DNA from: Caulobacter sp. Root343
GTDB taxonomy: Bacteria > Pseudomonadota > Alphaproteobacteria > Caulobacterales > Caulobacteraceae
Length of the DNA: 64,000 nucleotides
Direction of reading: 5' to 3'
Assembly (NCBI RefSeq): GCF_001425745.1
Contig: NZ_LMDF01000002.1
Span: forward strand, 101,709 to 165,708
The notes below the pieces were generated by a model. The model ran no database searches, was not told the origin of the DNA, and saw only the letters and a list, made by a program, of their open reading frames with translations. Numbering within the stretch: the first letter of the stretch is position 1; every line of letters begins with the position of its first letter. Shown here piece after piece: positions 24,090 to 33,073 of the stretch. Made by a program: the position numbers and the translations under genes.

Positions 24090-26375
24090 CTAGCTCATCC
24101 CGTGACGCGGCAGGCGCACGGTGAATTCCGCGCCGACGCCGGGTTCGCTGCGGCATGAGACCTCGCCGCCGTGGCGGGCGACGGCGGCCTGCACGAAGGC
24201 TAGGCCCAGGCCGACGCCGCCGGCGGCTTCCGATCCCGGACGCTCGAAACGCTGGAACGGCCGGAAGGCCGTGGCGGCCTCCTCGCGCGAGAAGCCCGGA
24301 CCCTGGTCGGCGATGGCGACATTGGCCGTGGGGCCGTTGGCGGATGGTTGCTCGGACAGGGTGACGGTGATGGTCGAGCCCTCGGGGCTGTACTTCACCG
24401 CGTTGCCCAGCAAGTTGACCAGCGTGCGAGCCAGGACGCCGCGGTCGCCCAGCACCATCAGCGGGACGTCGCCGCCGACCTGTTCGATCTTCATTCGCCG
24501 CTGGACCGACTGCGGCCAGACCTCGTCGATGGCCTCGATGGCGATGTCCGCCAAGTCGACGGGCTCCAGGGACACCGGTGTCACCTCGGCACGGGCCAAC
24601 TGCACGAAGCCATCGGCCAGGGCCAGGGTGCGCTTGGCGTAGGCGGTGACGCGCTCGGCCAGTTCGGGCGGTACGTCCGGGGTGGTGGCCAGCAGGGCCA
24701 GGATCGAGGTCTGCGGCGAGCGCATGTCGTGGGTCAGCAGCTGCAGGGCCTGCTCGCGCTGGCGCATGGCGGCGGTGAGGATCGAAATGTCGGCCAGGCG
24801 GACGATGAAGCCGGCTCCCGCCCCGGTCTCATCGCGTCGGAACACGGTCTGCAGCTGATAGGCCCGGCCGTCGGGCAGGTGCAGGTCGATCGGCTCATGG
24901 CGATCGGTCGCGTGCGGCCAGTCCAGCTCGAAGCGGCGGCCGAGCGGTTCCAGGGCGTTGATCAGGTCGGCCAGGGAAGCGTCGTTCAAGACACGCTGGG
25001 CCGGCCTGAACAGGGTCTGGGCGGCGGCGTTGGCGGCGATCACCCGGCCCTGCGCGTCGGCGACCAGGGTGGCGTCGGGCAGGCTGAACAGGGCGTCGGC
25101 CGAGAAGCGGCGCAGGTCGTCGATCCGGCTGATCGCCTCGCCCAGGTCCAGGGCCTGGCGGGCGACGACGTCGCTCTCGAATTCTTTGGACGAATTCCCG
25201 GACGAGGTATGGCGGCCGCGGACGATCGCGCGCACCCGCGCCAGTTCACGGCCCAGCAGGTCATTGACCCGGCCCAGCTGCCCCCAGCCCCAGACGAGGG
25301 CCACGACCTTCAGGCCGACCACGGTGGCGACGGGCGAGAGCCAGACATGGCCAAGCCAGAACATCGCCGCCGAATAGGTCAAACCCACCATGCAGAGGCC
25401 GATGGTCAGCACCAGGTTGGCGCGCGGCGGCAGCACCAGGAAGCCAGCCATCAGCAGCCACAGCAGGGCCAGGGTGAACGCTACCCGGCCCCAGGGGCCA
25501 GCCGGCTTGATCATCAGGCCGCTGCGCAAGCCATCCAGGATGCTGGCCTGGAGCTGCACGCCGGTCATGCTGGCGGCGTCCGGGGTCACGGGGGTGGGGA
25601 AGGCAGGCCCCAAGCCCGGGGCGGTCAGGCCCACGAACACGGTGCGGCCGGCGATCAGCGAAGGCGGAACCTCGCCGTCCAGCACGCTGGAGAAACTGAC
25701 GTGGCGATAGATCGACGGCGGCCCGGCGAACGGGATCAGCAAGGTCTGGTCGGCGCCGCGCGTTGTGTCGTGCGCGCCCGGCGCTCGGGTTGCGCGATGA
25801 ACCACGGTCATCAGGTCGGGGCTGAGGGTGGGGCCATTGGCCTCGAACGGCGCCATGCGGCGCACGACGCCGTCGTCGTCGAAGCGGACGTGAGCCAGGC
25901 CAATGCCGGCCGCGCCCCGGGCGATTTCCGAAATCGAACCGATGATCCGGGCCGGGGCGTCGTCGCCGCCATATTGCAGGAACTGGGGCAGATAGACCTT
26001 GCCCGAACGTGTGATGGCCTGGCCCAGGGTCTGATCCCGGGCCGGGTCGGACGAGGGCTGGCTGAACAGCACGTCGTAGACGATGGTGCTGGCGCCGGCC
26101 GCGCTCAGCCGGTCGATCATCTGGGCATGAACGTCGCGCGACCACGGCCAGGCGCCCAGCTGGGCCAGGCTACGGTCATCGATGTCGACGATCAGGATCG
26201 AGGCGTCGGCCGGCCGCCCGTTGGCGCGGGCCAGTACGTCGTAAAGCACGTCGTCCACCCGCTTGGGCGGCAGGATCGCGAACAGGACGAAGACCAGGCT
26301 GGAAAGCACGGCCAGCAGCAGCCACGACAGCAGCCGTCCCGGAGGGCGCTGGGGTTTTGAACTCAGGTCTGTCAC
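24090..26375 (-). CDS. CHASE2-domain sensor histidine kinase
   Basis: 761 aa. One N-terminal span, an extracytoplasmic CHASE2 domain (about 40-290: DIDDRSLAQLGAWPWSR, FVGLTAPGLG), three spans (295-365), a PAS domain (about 425-535), HisKA with phospho-acceptor His549 in LLTHDMRSPQTS, and HATPase motifs NLLGNAVKYSPEG, DQGPGFS and GVGLGLAF. It starts with GTG overlapping the stop of the FecR/LysM gene (GTGA), so it is the last gene of a three-gene operon. The OmpR-type regulator two genes upstream is its likely partner. The ligand is unknown; CHASE2 usually senses an envelope cue. Confidence 0.9.
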   Translation of the reverse strand: MTDLSSKPQRPPGRLLSWLLLAVLSSLVFVLFAILPPKRVDDVLYDVLARANGRPADASILIVDIDDRSLAQLGAWPWSRDVHAQMIDRLSAAGASTIVYDVLFSQPSSDPARDQTLGQAITRSGKVYLPQFLQYGGDDAPARIIGSISEIARGAAGIGLAHVRFDDDGVVRRMAPFEANGPTLSPDLMTVVHRATRAPGAHDTTRGADQTLLIPFAGPPSIYRHVSFSSVLDGEVPPSLIAGRTVFVGLTAPGLGPAFPTPVTPDAASMTGVQLQASILDGLRSGLMIKPAGPWGRVAFTLALLWLLMAGFLVLPPRANLVLTIGLCMVGLTYSAAMFWLGHVWLSPVATVVGLKVVALVWGWGQLGRVNDLLGRELARVRAIVRGRHTSSGNSSKEFESDVVARQALDLGEAISRIDDLRRFSADALFSLPDATLVADAQGRVIAANAAAQTLFRPAQRVLNDASLADLINALEPLGRRFELDWPHATDRHEPIDLHLPDGRAYQLQTVFRRDETGAGAGFIVRLADISILTAAMRQREQALQLLTHDMRSPQTSILALLATTPDVPPELAERVTAYAKRTLALADGFVQLARAEVTPVSLEPVDLADIAIEAIDEVWPQSVQRRMKIEQVGGDVPLMVLGDRGVLARTLVNLLGNAVKYSPEGSTITVTLSEQPSANGPTANVAIADQGPGFSREEAATAFRPFQRFERPGSEAAGGVGLGLAFVQAAVARHGGEVSCRSEPGVGAEFTVRLPRHGMS

Positions 26376-27724
26376 TTGCCGATCTGCAGGGTCTGCAACG
26401 GACCGACCTTCTCGGTGACCGTCCCGTTCTTGAAGCGGACGGCCGTCACCCGCCAGGCATAGGCGCCGGCCGGCAGGTCGGTCAGGGTCAGTTGCGGCTC
26501 GGTCAGGCCGGGTTGATCGACCACCGGCGCCTTGCCTTCCCCGATCTTGTCGGCGGGGCCGGGGAATAGCTGAAAGCGGTAGTTGCGAACGCCATCGCCG
26601 GCCGAGCTCCAGCGGAACAGGAACTTGCGGTGCTCGCCTTCGCGGCTGTCGACGGGAGCGGCGGTTTCCAGCGTGTCGAGGTCGCGGTCGAAGCTGTAGT
26701 CGGCTGGAAAGCCCTCCAGCCCGTTGGCGTCCAGCACGGTCAGGCGGACGAAATAGGTGCCGTTGGCCAGCTCGCCGAAATCGGCGGCGGGCGCGGTCGT
26801 CGTCGCTTCCGCGAAGACGCCGATGAAGCCCGCGTCGCGCGACAGCTGCAGGCGATAGGCGCTGGCGCTTGCTGCCGACTCGACGGCGAAATGGACGGTC
26901 TTGTCGCTCTGGTTCTGGCCGCGGGTGTCCAGCTTCGGCGCGGGCGACAGCTTGACGGGGGCGGTGACCGCGCCCTGGGCGGCGCTGACGCCGAAGCCGG
27001 CGGGCACCGGCGGCGCGCGGGCGACGACCACGCCGGCGTCCACGGCGACCGCGCCCGCCAGCACCTCGGTGTGAGCCTGGCCTTGGCTGAAGCTGACCCG
27101 GAACTCGGTGCCCCGGACGGCCGAGACCGAGACCGGCGTGTGGACTTCGAACTTGGCGGCGGGGTTCTGGGTCGGGGTGGCCGAGATGGCGCTACGGCCC
27201 TGCTCCAGCTGAAAGATGCGCTGCGGGGCGTTGTTGATCAGCACCTGGCGCAGCTTGGCGATCCGCACGTGGGTGTTCGAGGGGAGGGTGATCCGAGACC
27301 CGTCCTCCATCTCGAAGGTGGCGAAGGCGTTGGGGCCGGTAATGACGCTCTGGCCTTCGCTCAGCGCCGCGCCGATCCGGGCGGGGACCTGCTGGCCGTT
27401 GGTCTCGATGAACACCGCGCCGCTCGACGCCGACAGGGTGGCGGCGATCGGCGTCGACTTCAGCAGGTTGGGATCGATGTTCAGCCGCGAACCGGCCTGC
27501 ATTCGCCGGGGCTGTCTGACGCGGTTGGTCTTCTGCACCGCCCGATAGTCGCTGGTCCGGTTCAGATAGGCGCGGCCGAGGCCGATCAGGGTGTCGCCCG
27601 GCTTGACCGCGTAAACCACATGCGGCTCCGGCGCGGGAGCCGGGACACGGGTCTGCGCGCCGGCGCTCGCCGCACAGAGCACCGACGTCAGAAAGAAAAG
27701 GCCCGCCCCCGCAGCCTTGATCAT
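26372..27724 (-). CDS. Periplasmic LysM-FecR domain protein
   Basis: 450 aa with a signal peptide (ends ASAGAQ). A LysM module (residues about 37-85: YAVKPGDTLIGLGRAYL) suggests peptidoglycan binding. A FecR-like domain follows (about 110-225: GQSVITGPNAFATFEMEDGSRITLPSNTHVRI, SAVRGTEFRVSF). Two fibronectin-like repeats fill 260-450. Unlike true anti-sigma FecR proteins it has no cytoplasmic sigma-binding part. Encoded between the response regulator and the CHASE2 kinase (4-nt gap, 4-nt overlap), it probably supplies the envelope signal to the kinase. Confidence 0.85.
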   Translation of the reverse strand: MIKAAGAGLFFLTSVLCAASAGAQTRVPAPAPEPHVVYAVKPGDTLIGLGRAYLNRTSDYRAVQKTNRVRQPRRMQAGSRLNIDPNLLKSTPIAATLSASSGAVFIETNGQQVPARIGAALSEGQSVITGPNAFATFEMEDGSRITLPSNTHVRIAKLRQVLINNAPQRIFQLEQGRSAISATPTQNPAAKFEVHTPVSVSAVRGTEFRVSFSQGQAHTEVLAGAVAVDAGVVVARAPPVPAGFGVSAAQGAVTAPVKLSPAPKLDTRGQNQSDKTVHFAVESAASASAYRLQLSRDAGFIGVFAEATTTAPAADFGELANGTYFVRLTVLDANGLEGFPADYSFDRDLDTLETAAPVDSREGEHRKFLFRWSSAGDGVRNYRFQLFPGPADKIGEGKAPVVDQPGLTEPQLTLTDLPAGAYAWRVTAVRFKNGTVTEKVGPLQTLQIGK

Positions 27725-27728
27725 GATG

Positions 27729-28451
27729 TCAGTCTCCCCCGCCCATGGCGGTCTCCGCGATCTCAGGTTCGCAGGCTTCGAGACGATAGCCGAAACCGTA
27801 GACCGTGCTCAGTCGGAAACCGTTGCTGGGCCGTAAGTGAAGCTTGGCCCTCAGGCGCGAGACGTGGGCGTCCAGGGTGCGGGTTTCCAGGTCCGGACGC
27901 TGGCCCCAGATCCGGCGCAGCAGATATTCGCGCGACAGGGGACGGGACAGGTTGTTGAACAGCAGGGACGCCAGCTGGAATTCCTTGGGCGTCAGGGCCT
28001 CGACATGGCCGCCCCAGCTGGCGGTCTGGGCGCCCGGATCCAGGCGGTACTGGCCGTGCTGCTCGGTCTGCGGCTGGACCGGCGGGCGGTGGATGCGGCG
28101 CACCACGGCGTTGACCCGGGCCAGCAGCACCTGCGGCTGCAGCGGCTTGACGATGTAGTCATCTGCCCCGGCGTTCAGGCCCGCGACCAGGTCGGCCTCG
28201 ACCGAGCGACTGGTCAGCAGCAACACCGGCGGGGCGGTGGCCGGATCCTCGCGCAGCAGCTTCAGGGTCTCGACCCCGGATAGCTCCGGCATGTTCCAGT
28301 CGAGAATGATCAGGTCGAAGGTCTGCTTGCGCAGTTCCGCCAGCAGCCGCGAGGGCTGGGTGAAGCTGGTGCAGGTGAAGCCAGCGGGGTCCAGCACCGA
28401 GGCGACGAGCGCATTATGGCTTTGGTCGTCGTCGAGCAGGGCGACTTTCAT
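27729..28451 (-). CDS. OmpR-family response regulator
   Basis: 240 aa from the ATG at 28449-28451. Receiver domain with acidic pocket LLDDD, phospho-acceptor Asp51 (LIILDWNMP) and Lys102 (YIVKPL). The C-terminal winged helix (about 130-230) has LTPKEFQLASLLF, REYLLRRIWG, TLDAHVSRLRAKL and STVYGFGYRLE. First gene of the operon with the LysM-FecR protein and CHASE2 kinase, so it likely receives phosphate from that kinase. The long upstream in-frame extension lacks a receiver-like start and is not used. Confidence 0.9.
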   Translation of the reverse strand: MKVALLDDDQSHNALVASVLDPAGFTCTSFTQPSRLLAELRKQTFDLIILDWNMPELSGVETLKLLREDPATAPPVLLLTSRSVEADLVAGLNAGADDYIVKPLQPQVLLARVNAVVRRIHRPPVQPQTEQHGQYRLDPGAQTASWGGHVEALTPKEFQLASLLFNNLSRPLSREYLLRRIWGQRPDLETRTLDAHVSRLRAKLHLRPSNGFRLSTVYGFGYRLEACEPEIAETAMGGGD

Positions 28452-28631
28452 TTGCTCACTTAGGCTGGCGGGTGGCGCGCCCCGCGGGGGAGCGGGGCGC
28501 GCAGCGGGAAGCTCACCGTCGGTGGGGCGACGAGCAGGCGACCAGCCATTCATCTCTACCTTGCCCCGACCCTGTTCGCTCGACTTTGGGCGGGGTTTTT
28601 ACAATGCTTTACAGTCGAGCCGAACCACCAA

Positions 28632-29840
28632 TCACGCCAGCATGCGGATGATTGGACTCAGACTGGGTGCGAGGTCGCCCGAGGGGCGAATTTCGACGGC
28701 GGACAACCCCAGCCACGAAGCCATGAGGGAGAGTTCCCGGGCGAGCCTGGCGGCGGTCTCGCCGTTGGCCTCCGGTTCGGCGTGGGCGGCCAGCACCAGC
28801 AGCTTGCCGGCCTTGCGGTCCGCCTTCAGGTCGACGCGGGCGGTGATCGCCTCGTCCTGCAGGAAGGGCAGGACATAGTAGCCGTGGGTGCGTTTGTGAG
28901 CCGGGGTGTAGATCTCCAGCCGCACCCGGACGCCAAACATCCGCTCGGTGCGTTCGCGGAACCAGATCAGGTTGTCGAACGGCGACAGCAGGGCGCTGGC
29001 CTTGATCGACCGGGGCCGACGAGCGTCGGGCCACAGATAGGCCGGCTGGTCCCAGCCCTTCACGGCGACCTTCTCGAGGATCCCGGCCTCGACCAGTTCG
29101 GCCACGCCCTGACGGGCGTCGGCGAGGCCCAGGCGGAAATAATCTCGCAGATCCCGCTCGGTCGCCACGCCCATGGCGCGGGCCGAGATCGTCAGCAGCT
29201 GGCGACAGGCGTCGGCGCGGTCCGGCGTCGGCGCTTCGTGGATCGCCTTGGGCAGCACCCGTTCGGGCAGGCCATAGACCCGCTCGAAGTTGCCCCGCCG
29301 CGTGGCGGTGGTCAGGCGGCCGGTCCAGAACAGGCACTCCATGGCCCGCTTGCCCTCGCTCCAGCCCCACCAGCCGCCTTCGCCCTTGGCGCCCAGCTCC
29401 AGCTCCGAGGCCGCCAGGGGGCCGCGCTCGGCCACGGTGTCGAGGGCCTTCTGGATGAAGTCGGCATGGCTGCGCAGGAAGGCGGCGACACCTTTCCAGA
29501 CCCCGACTCCTTCGGCCGCGTCGGTCATGCGCCAGCGCAGCAGCGGAAGGGTGGACAGCGGCGTCAGCGACGCCTCGTGCGCCCAGTACTCGGCCAAGGC
29601 GGGCTTTCGGCCCCAGGCCAGATCCTCGAGCAGCGCCCGGTCGTAGCATCCCAGGCGCGAGAACAGCGGCAGGTAATGCGAGCGCGAGACGACATTGACC
29701 GAGTCGATCTGGACGACGCCCAGGGCCTCGATCGTCGAAAGGATATGGCGCCTGCCCGGCGCGGCCGGGCGCGGCCGCCCGAAGCCCTGGGCCGCCAGCG
29801 CGATGCGCCGCGCGTCCTTCGCGGAGAGGATCTCGACCAT
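28632..29840 (-). CDS. YcaQ/AlkX-like DNA glycosylase (winged-helix protein)
   Basis: 402 aa. Members of this HTH_42 family unhook interstrand crosslinks by excising alkylated bases. The catalytic QxD motif is present near residue 44 (VVQIDSVNVVSRSHYLPLFSR). Family blocks EYWAHEASL, WTGRLTT, SARAMGVATERDLRDYFRL, LLSPFDNLIWFRERTERMFG and GYYVLPFL are intact, so the enzyme is likely functional. Monocistronic and divergent from the aldose epimerase gene. Confidence 0.85.
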   Translation of the reverse strand: MVEILSAKDARRIALAAQGFGRPRPAAPGRRHILSTIEALGVVQIDSVNVVSRSHYLPLFSRLGCYDRALLEDLAWGRKPALAEYWAHEASLTPLSTLPLLRWRMTDAAEGVGVWKGVAAFLRSHADFIQKALDTVAERGPLAASELELGAKGEGGWWGWSEGKRAMECLFWTGRLTTATRRGNFERVYGLPERVLPKAIHEAPTPDRADACRQLLTISARAMGVATERDLRDYFRLGLADARQGVAELVEAGILEKVAVKGWDQPAYLWPDARRPRSIKASALLSPFDNLIWFRERTERMFGVRVRLEIYTPAHKRTHGYYVLPFLQDEAITARVDLKADRKAGKLLVLAAHAEPEANGETAARLARELSLMASWLGLSAVEIRPSGDLAPSLSPIIRMLA

Positions 29841-29963
29841 AGCCGCAATTGAGCTTGCGTCGCTCGTCCGCGCAAGGCGCTGAGACCGCTACCGCCGGGC
29901 TTGGCGTCGGCGTCGAATGATCCTACCGATGCGGCTCTTTGAGTATACTTCGGAGCCGCCCGC

Positions 29964-30809
29964 ATGACCGCCATCGAGAAGGGTCCAGCCCGCCTGGCGC
30001 TCGCGCCCGAGGTCGGCGGAGCGATCGCCGCCTTCACCGTCGAGGGCCGCGACGTGCTGCGGCCGATGGCCGAGGGCGCGACCGACGCCCTGCAGACGGC
30101 GAGCTTCCCGCTTGTCCCGTTCTGCAACCGCATCCCCCATGGCCGCTTCGTCTTCGAAGGACGCGAGGTCGCCCTGCCGCCCAACCTCGGCGACCACCCG
30201 CATGCCCTACACGGCCAGGGCTGGCGGGCGGTTTGGGCAGTCGAGACGGCCGGCGAGGGCGAAGCGCTCCTGTCGTACGACCACGCGCCCGACGCCTGGC
30301 CGTGGGCTTATCGCGCCGAGCAACGGTTCGTGCTGAGCGAGACGGGGTTCCGGGCCGAGCTTACCGTGACCAACACCGGCGACGCGCCGATGCCGACGGG
30401 GCTGGGTTTCCACCCCTATTTCCCGCGCCGGCCGGGCGAGACCCTGACGGCGGCCAATGACGGCGTCTGGCTGATCGACACCGACGCCCTGCCCACGATC
30501 CATCATCCGGGGCCCTGGGACGCCGACTGGGCGGCGGGCGCGGCGGTCGAGGGGCATGGCCTGATCGACCACTGCTATACCGGCTGGGACCAGCGCGCGG
30601 TGCTGTCGGCGCCGAGCGCGCCGGATACGGTGATCACCGCCTCGGCCACGTGCCGATGGCTGCACGTCTATGTCCCGCCGGGCGAGGACTATCTCTGCGT
30701 GGAGCCCTGCGCCAGCCGCCCCAATCCGTTCGGGCAGGGCGAGACGGGGATGGTGACGCTGGCGCCGGGCGAGAGCCGGTCGGTGTGGATGGCCGTCGCT
30801 ACGGCGTGA
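29964..30809 (+). CDS. Aldose 1-epimerase (mutarotase-like)
   Basis: 281 aa of the galactose-mutarotase fold, interconverting alpha and beta anomers of aldoses. Visible motifs are FPLVPFCNRIPHGRF, the histidine-containing HPHALHGQGWRA, GLGFHPYFP (catalytic His) and a late VEPCASRPNPFG. No sugar-catabolic gene is adjacent, so the sugar is unknown. Its 3' end overlaps the convergent transglycosylase gene by 11 nt. Confidence 0.88.
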   Translation: MTAIEKGPARLALAPEVGGAIAAFTVEGRDVLRPMAEGATDALQTASFPLVPFCNRIPHGRFVFEGREVALPPNLGDHPHALHGQGWRAVWAVETAGEGEALLSYDHAPDAWPWAYRAEQRFVLSETGFRAELTVTNTGDAPMPTGLGFHPYFPRRPGETLTAANDGVWLIDTDALPTIHHPGPWDADWAAGAAVEGHGLIDHCYTGWDQRAVLSAPSAPDTVITASATCRWLHVYVPPGEDYLCVEPCASRPNPFGQGETGMVTLAPGESRSVWMAVATA

Positions 30810-32097
30810 TCCCCGCCTGGGCCTTCAGCCTGGCCACCATGTCGTTCGACAGATAGCCGTCGGCCGGCAGTTGCTGACTCTGCTGCCAGGCGCGCAGGGC
30901 CTTGCGGGTGCCGGCGCCGATGACGCCGTCGGCGGGCCCCGGATTGAAGCCGACGCGGGCCAGGGCGATCTGGGCGGCCATCCGGTCCGACATCGACAAC
31001 GGGGTTTCCACCGGCCACGGCGTGACCGGCGGATCGCCGCCACCGAAGCGGTCGGCCAGCAGGCCGATGCCCAGGGCGTATGAGGTCGAGTTGTTGTAGG
31101 TGCGGATCGCGAAATGGTTTGGCAGGGCCAGGAAGGCCGGGCCGGCCGCGCCCGCGGGCAGGATCAGCATGGCCGGCGAGGCGGCGTCGGCGGCGGTCCA
31201 GGGCAGGCCATCGGCGCGGCGCACGCCCTTGGCTTCCCACCAGGCCGGGATCTCGCGCGGGCCCTCGGTCACCGAATAGTCGAAGCCGGCCGGCAGGATG
31301 ACCTCCTTGGCCCAGCCCACGCCGGGCTTCCAGCCGCCCTTGGCCAGCAGGTTGGCGGCGGAGGCCAGGGAATCGGCGTCCGAACCCCAGATGTCGCGGC
31401 GGCCGTCGCCGTCGAAGTCGACGGCGGTGGCGCGGTAGCTGGACGGGATGAACTGGGTCTGGCCCATGGCCCCGGCCCATGAGCCTTTCAGCTGGGCGCG
31501 GGTCACCTCGCCCGAATCGATGATCTTCAGCGCGGCGATCAGCTCGCCCTCGGCCCAGGCCCGGCGGCGGCCGTCGGCGGCCAGGCTGACCATCGAGCGG
31601 ACGACGTCGAAATTGCCCTGCAGCTGGCCGAAGGCCGATTCCATGGCCCAGACGGCCAGCAGGATGTCGCGCGGCACGCCGTAGCGCGCCTCGATGGTCG
31701 GCAGATAGGCCAGCTCTTCGCGCTTGCGCCGGCCCACGGCGACGCGGTCGTCGCTGATCACGCCCTTGATGTAGTCGCCGACCGGCTTGGAGAACTCCGG
31801 CTGGCGGCTGTCCAGGCTGATGACCTTGGGGTCGGGCGTGACGCCGGCCAGTTCGCGGTCCAGCAGCTCGGCCGAAAGCCCGGCGGCCAGGGCGCGGATG
31901 CGGAAGTCGGCCAGCCAGGTGTCGAAGGCCAGCTCGCCCGCCGGAACGGGCGTGGCCGGAACGGGGGGCGGCGCGCTGGGCGTCCGCGGCTGAGGCGCCG
32001 GCGGCGGGGGCGTGACGGCGGTCAGCGGCCCCTGCGGGGAAGTGTCCGCGCAGCCGGCGAGCAGAAGGACGAGAAAGACGCGACGATCCATGGCCAT
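30799..32097 (-). CDS. Lipoprotein lytic murein transglycosylase (MltB/Slt type) with peptidoglycan-binding domain
   Basis: 432 aa. LLLAGC gives lipidated Cys16, then a Pro-rich linker, an MltB-type lytic transglycosylase domain (about 55-350) with catalytic Glu153 in AVWAMESAFGQLQG and MGQTQFIPSSYR, and a C-terminal PG_binding_1 domain (about 365-430: ARVGFNPGPADGVIGAGTRKALRAWQ). It cleaves glycan strands to 1,6-anhydroMurNAc ends during wall turnover. The start ATG at 32095-32097 has an alternative two codons downstream. Confidence 0.92.
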   Translation of the reverse strand: MAMDRRVFLVLLLAGCADTSPQGPLTAVTPPPPAPQPRTPSAPPPVPATPVPAGELAFDTWLADFRIRALAAGLSAELLDRELAGVTPDPKVISLDSRQPEFSKPVGDYIKGVISDDRVAVGRRKREELAYLPTIEARYGVPRDILLAVWAMESAFGQLQGNFDVVRSMVSLAADGRRRAWAEGELIAALKIIDSGEVTRAQLKGSWAGAMGQTQFIPSSYRATAVDFDGDGRRDIWGSDADSLASAANLLAKGGWKPGVGWAKEVILPAGFDYSVTEGPREIPAWWEAKGVRRADGLPWTAADAASPAMLILPAGAAGPAFLALPNHFAIRTYNNSTSYALGIGLLADRFGGGDPPVTPWPVETPLSMSDRMAAQIALARVGFNPGPADGVIGAGTRKALRAWQQSQQLPADGYLSNDMVARLKAQAGITP

Positions 32098-32195
32098 GGG
32101 GCGAAAGCTACCGGGGTTCGTGTGAAAGCTTCAACCACAAGCGCGTCAGGCGGGTGAAGTTCCCGCACCGCCTTGGCGAAAGGCCCCGGAACGCA

Positions 32196-32224
32196 TTGAC
32201 TCCGGCCCGCGTCCTGCTTATACG
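32196..32224 (+). promoter_or_regulatory. Sigma-70-type promoter of rpmJ
   Basis: TTGACT (32196-32201), a 17-nt spacer and TATACG (32219-32224) make a good housekeeping promoter. The leader to the rpmJ ATG would be about 75-80 nt. Confidence 0.7.
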
Positions 32225-32307
32225 CACCGCCTCCGAAACACCCGGATGTTCTGGCCGTCATCTTGTGCGCGCCCGAACCTCTCCGCTGAGTACAGACAGA
32301 GACGGTC

Positions 32308-32433
32308 ATGAAGGTTCGCAGCTCGCTGAAGTCGCTGAAGGGTCGCCACCGCGACTGCAAGATGGTGCGCCGCAAGGGCGTCATCTACATCATCAACAAG
32401 ACCGACCCGCGCTTCAAAGCCAAGCAGGGCTGA
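32308..32433 (+). CDS. rpmJ: 50S ribosomal protein L36
   Basis: A 41-aa basic protein, [20 protein letters not shown] to the end KAKQG, matches alphaproteobacterial L36. It has one Cys instead of the CCHC zinc set, so it is the zinc-free form. L36 binds 23S rRNA in the large subunit. The gene has its own strong promoter, and its stop codon overlaps the ATG of the HAD hydrolase (TGATG). Confidence 0.93.
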
Positions 32434-33050
32434 TGACGCCTGTGCGTCCCAGAGCCGTTCTCTGGGATGTCGGGAACGTCATCGTGCGCTGGGACCCCCG
32501 CGCACTGTATGCGAAGATCTTCAAGGAACCGGCCGATATCGACCGGTTCCTTTCGCATGTCTGCACCCTCGATTGGCACGTCGAGCACGACAAGGGCGTC
32601 GGCTTCGCGGAGAACGCCGCGCCGCTGATCGAACGCTTCCCCGAGCACGCGGACCAGATCCGCGCCTGGGACGAACGCTTTGGCGAGATGCTGTCCGGTC
32701 CGGTCCCCGAGACCGTCGCGGTGATCGAGGCGCTGGCCGCCCGCAACACACCACAGTTCGCGCTCACGAATATGCCCCAGAGCAAGTGGCCCGTGGTCCA
32801 GGCCATCTCGCCGGCCCATTTCGGCCTGTTCCGGGACGCGATCGTCTCGGGCGACGAGAAGGTGATCAAGCCGGCGCGACGAATCTACGAGATCGTGCTG
32901 GAGCGCACGGGCCTGCAAGCGTCCGACCTGCTGTTCATCGACGACAGCGCCGCCAATATCGAAGCGGCCATGGACATCGGCTTCCACACCCACCACTTCA
33001 CCGATCCGGCGCTGCTTCGCGCCGCGATCGAGCGGCACGGCCTGCTCTAA
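32433..33050 (+). CDS. HAD-superfamily hydrolase (YihX-like)
   Basis: 205 aa from the ATG that overlaps the rpmJ stop; a longer upstream frame is ignored. HAD motif I is LWDVGNVIVRWD with nucleophile Asp12 and Gly at +2, as in YihX-type alpha-D-glucose-1-phosphate phosphatases. Motif II is ALTNMP, motif III includes EKVIKPARRIYEIVLE, and motif IV is FIDDSAANIEAAMDIGF. The Gly at +2 makes simple sugar-phosphatase chemistry more likely than phosphomutase. The link to L36 is probably only transcriptional. Confidence 0.85.
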   Translation: MTPVRPRAVLWDVGNVIVRWDPRALYAKIFKEPADIDRFLSHVCTLDWHVEHDKGVGFAENAAPLIERFPEHADQIRAWDERFGEMLSGPVPETVAVIEALAARNTPQFALTNMPQSKWPVVQAISPAHFGLFRDAIVSGDEKVIKPARRIYEIVLERTGLQASDLLFIDDSAANIEAAMDIGFHTHHFTDPALLRAAIERHGLL

Positions 33051-33073
33051 GTCTCCTATTCGGAGGATCTTCC

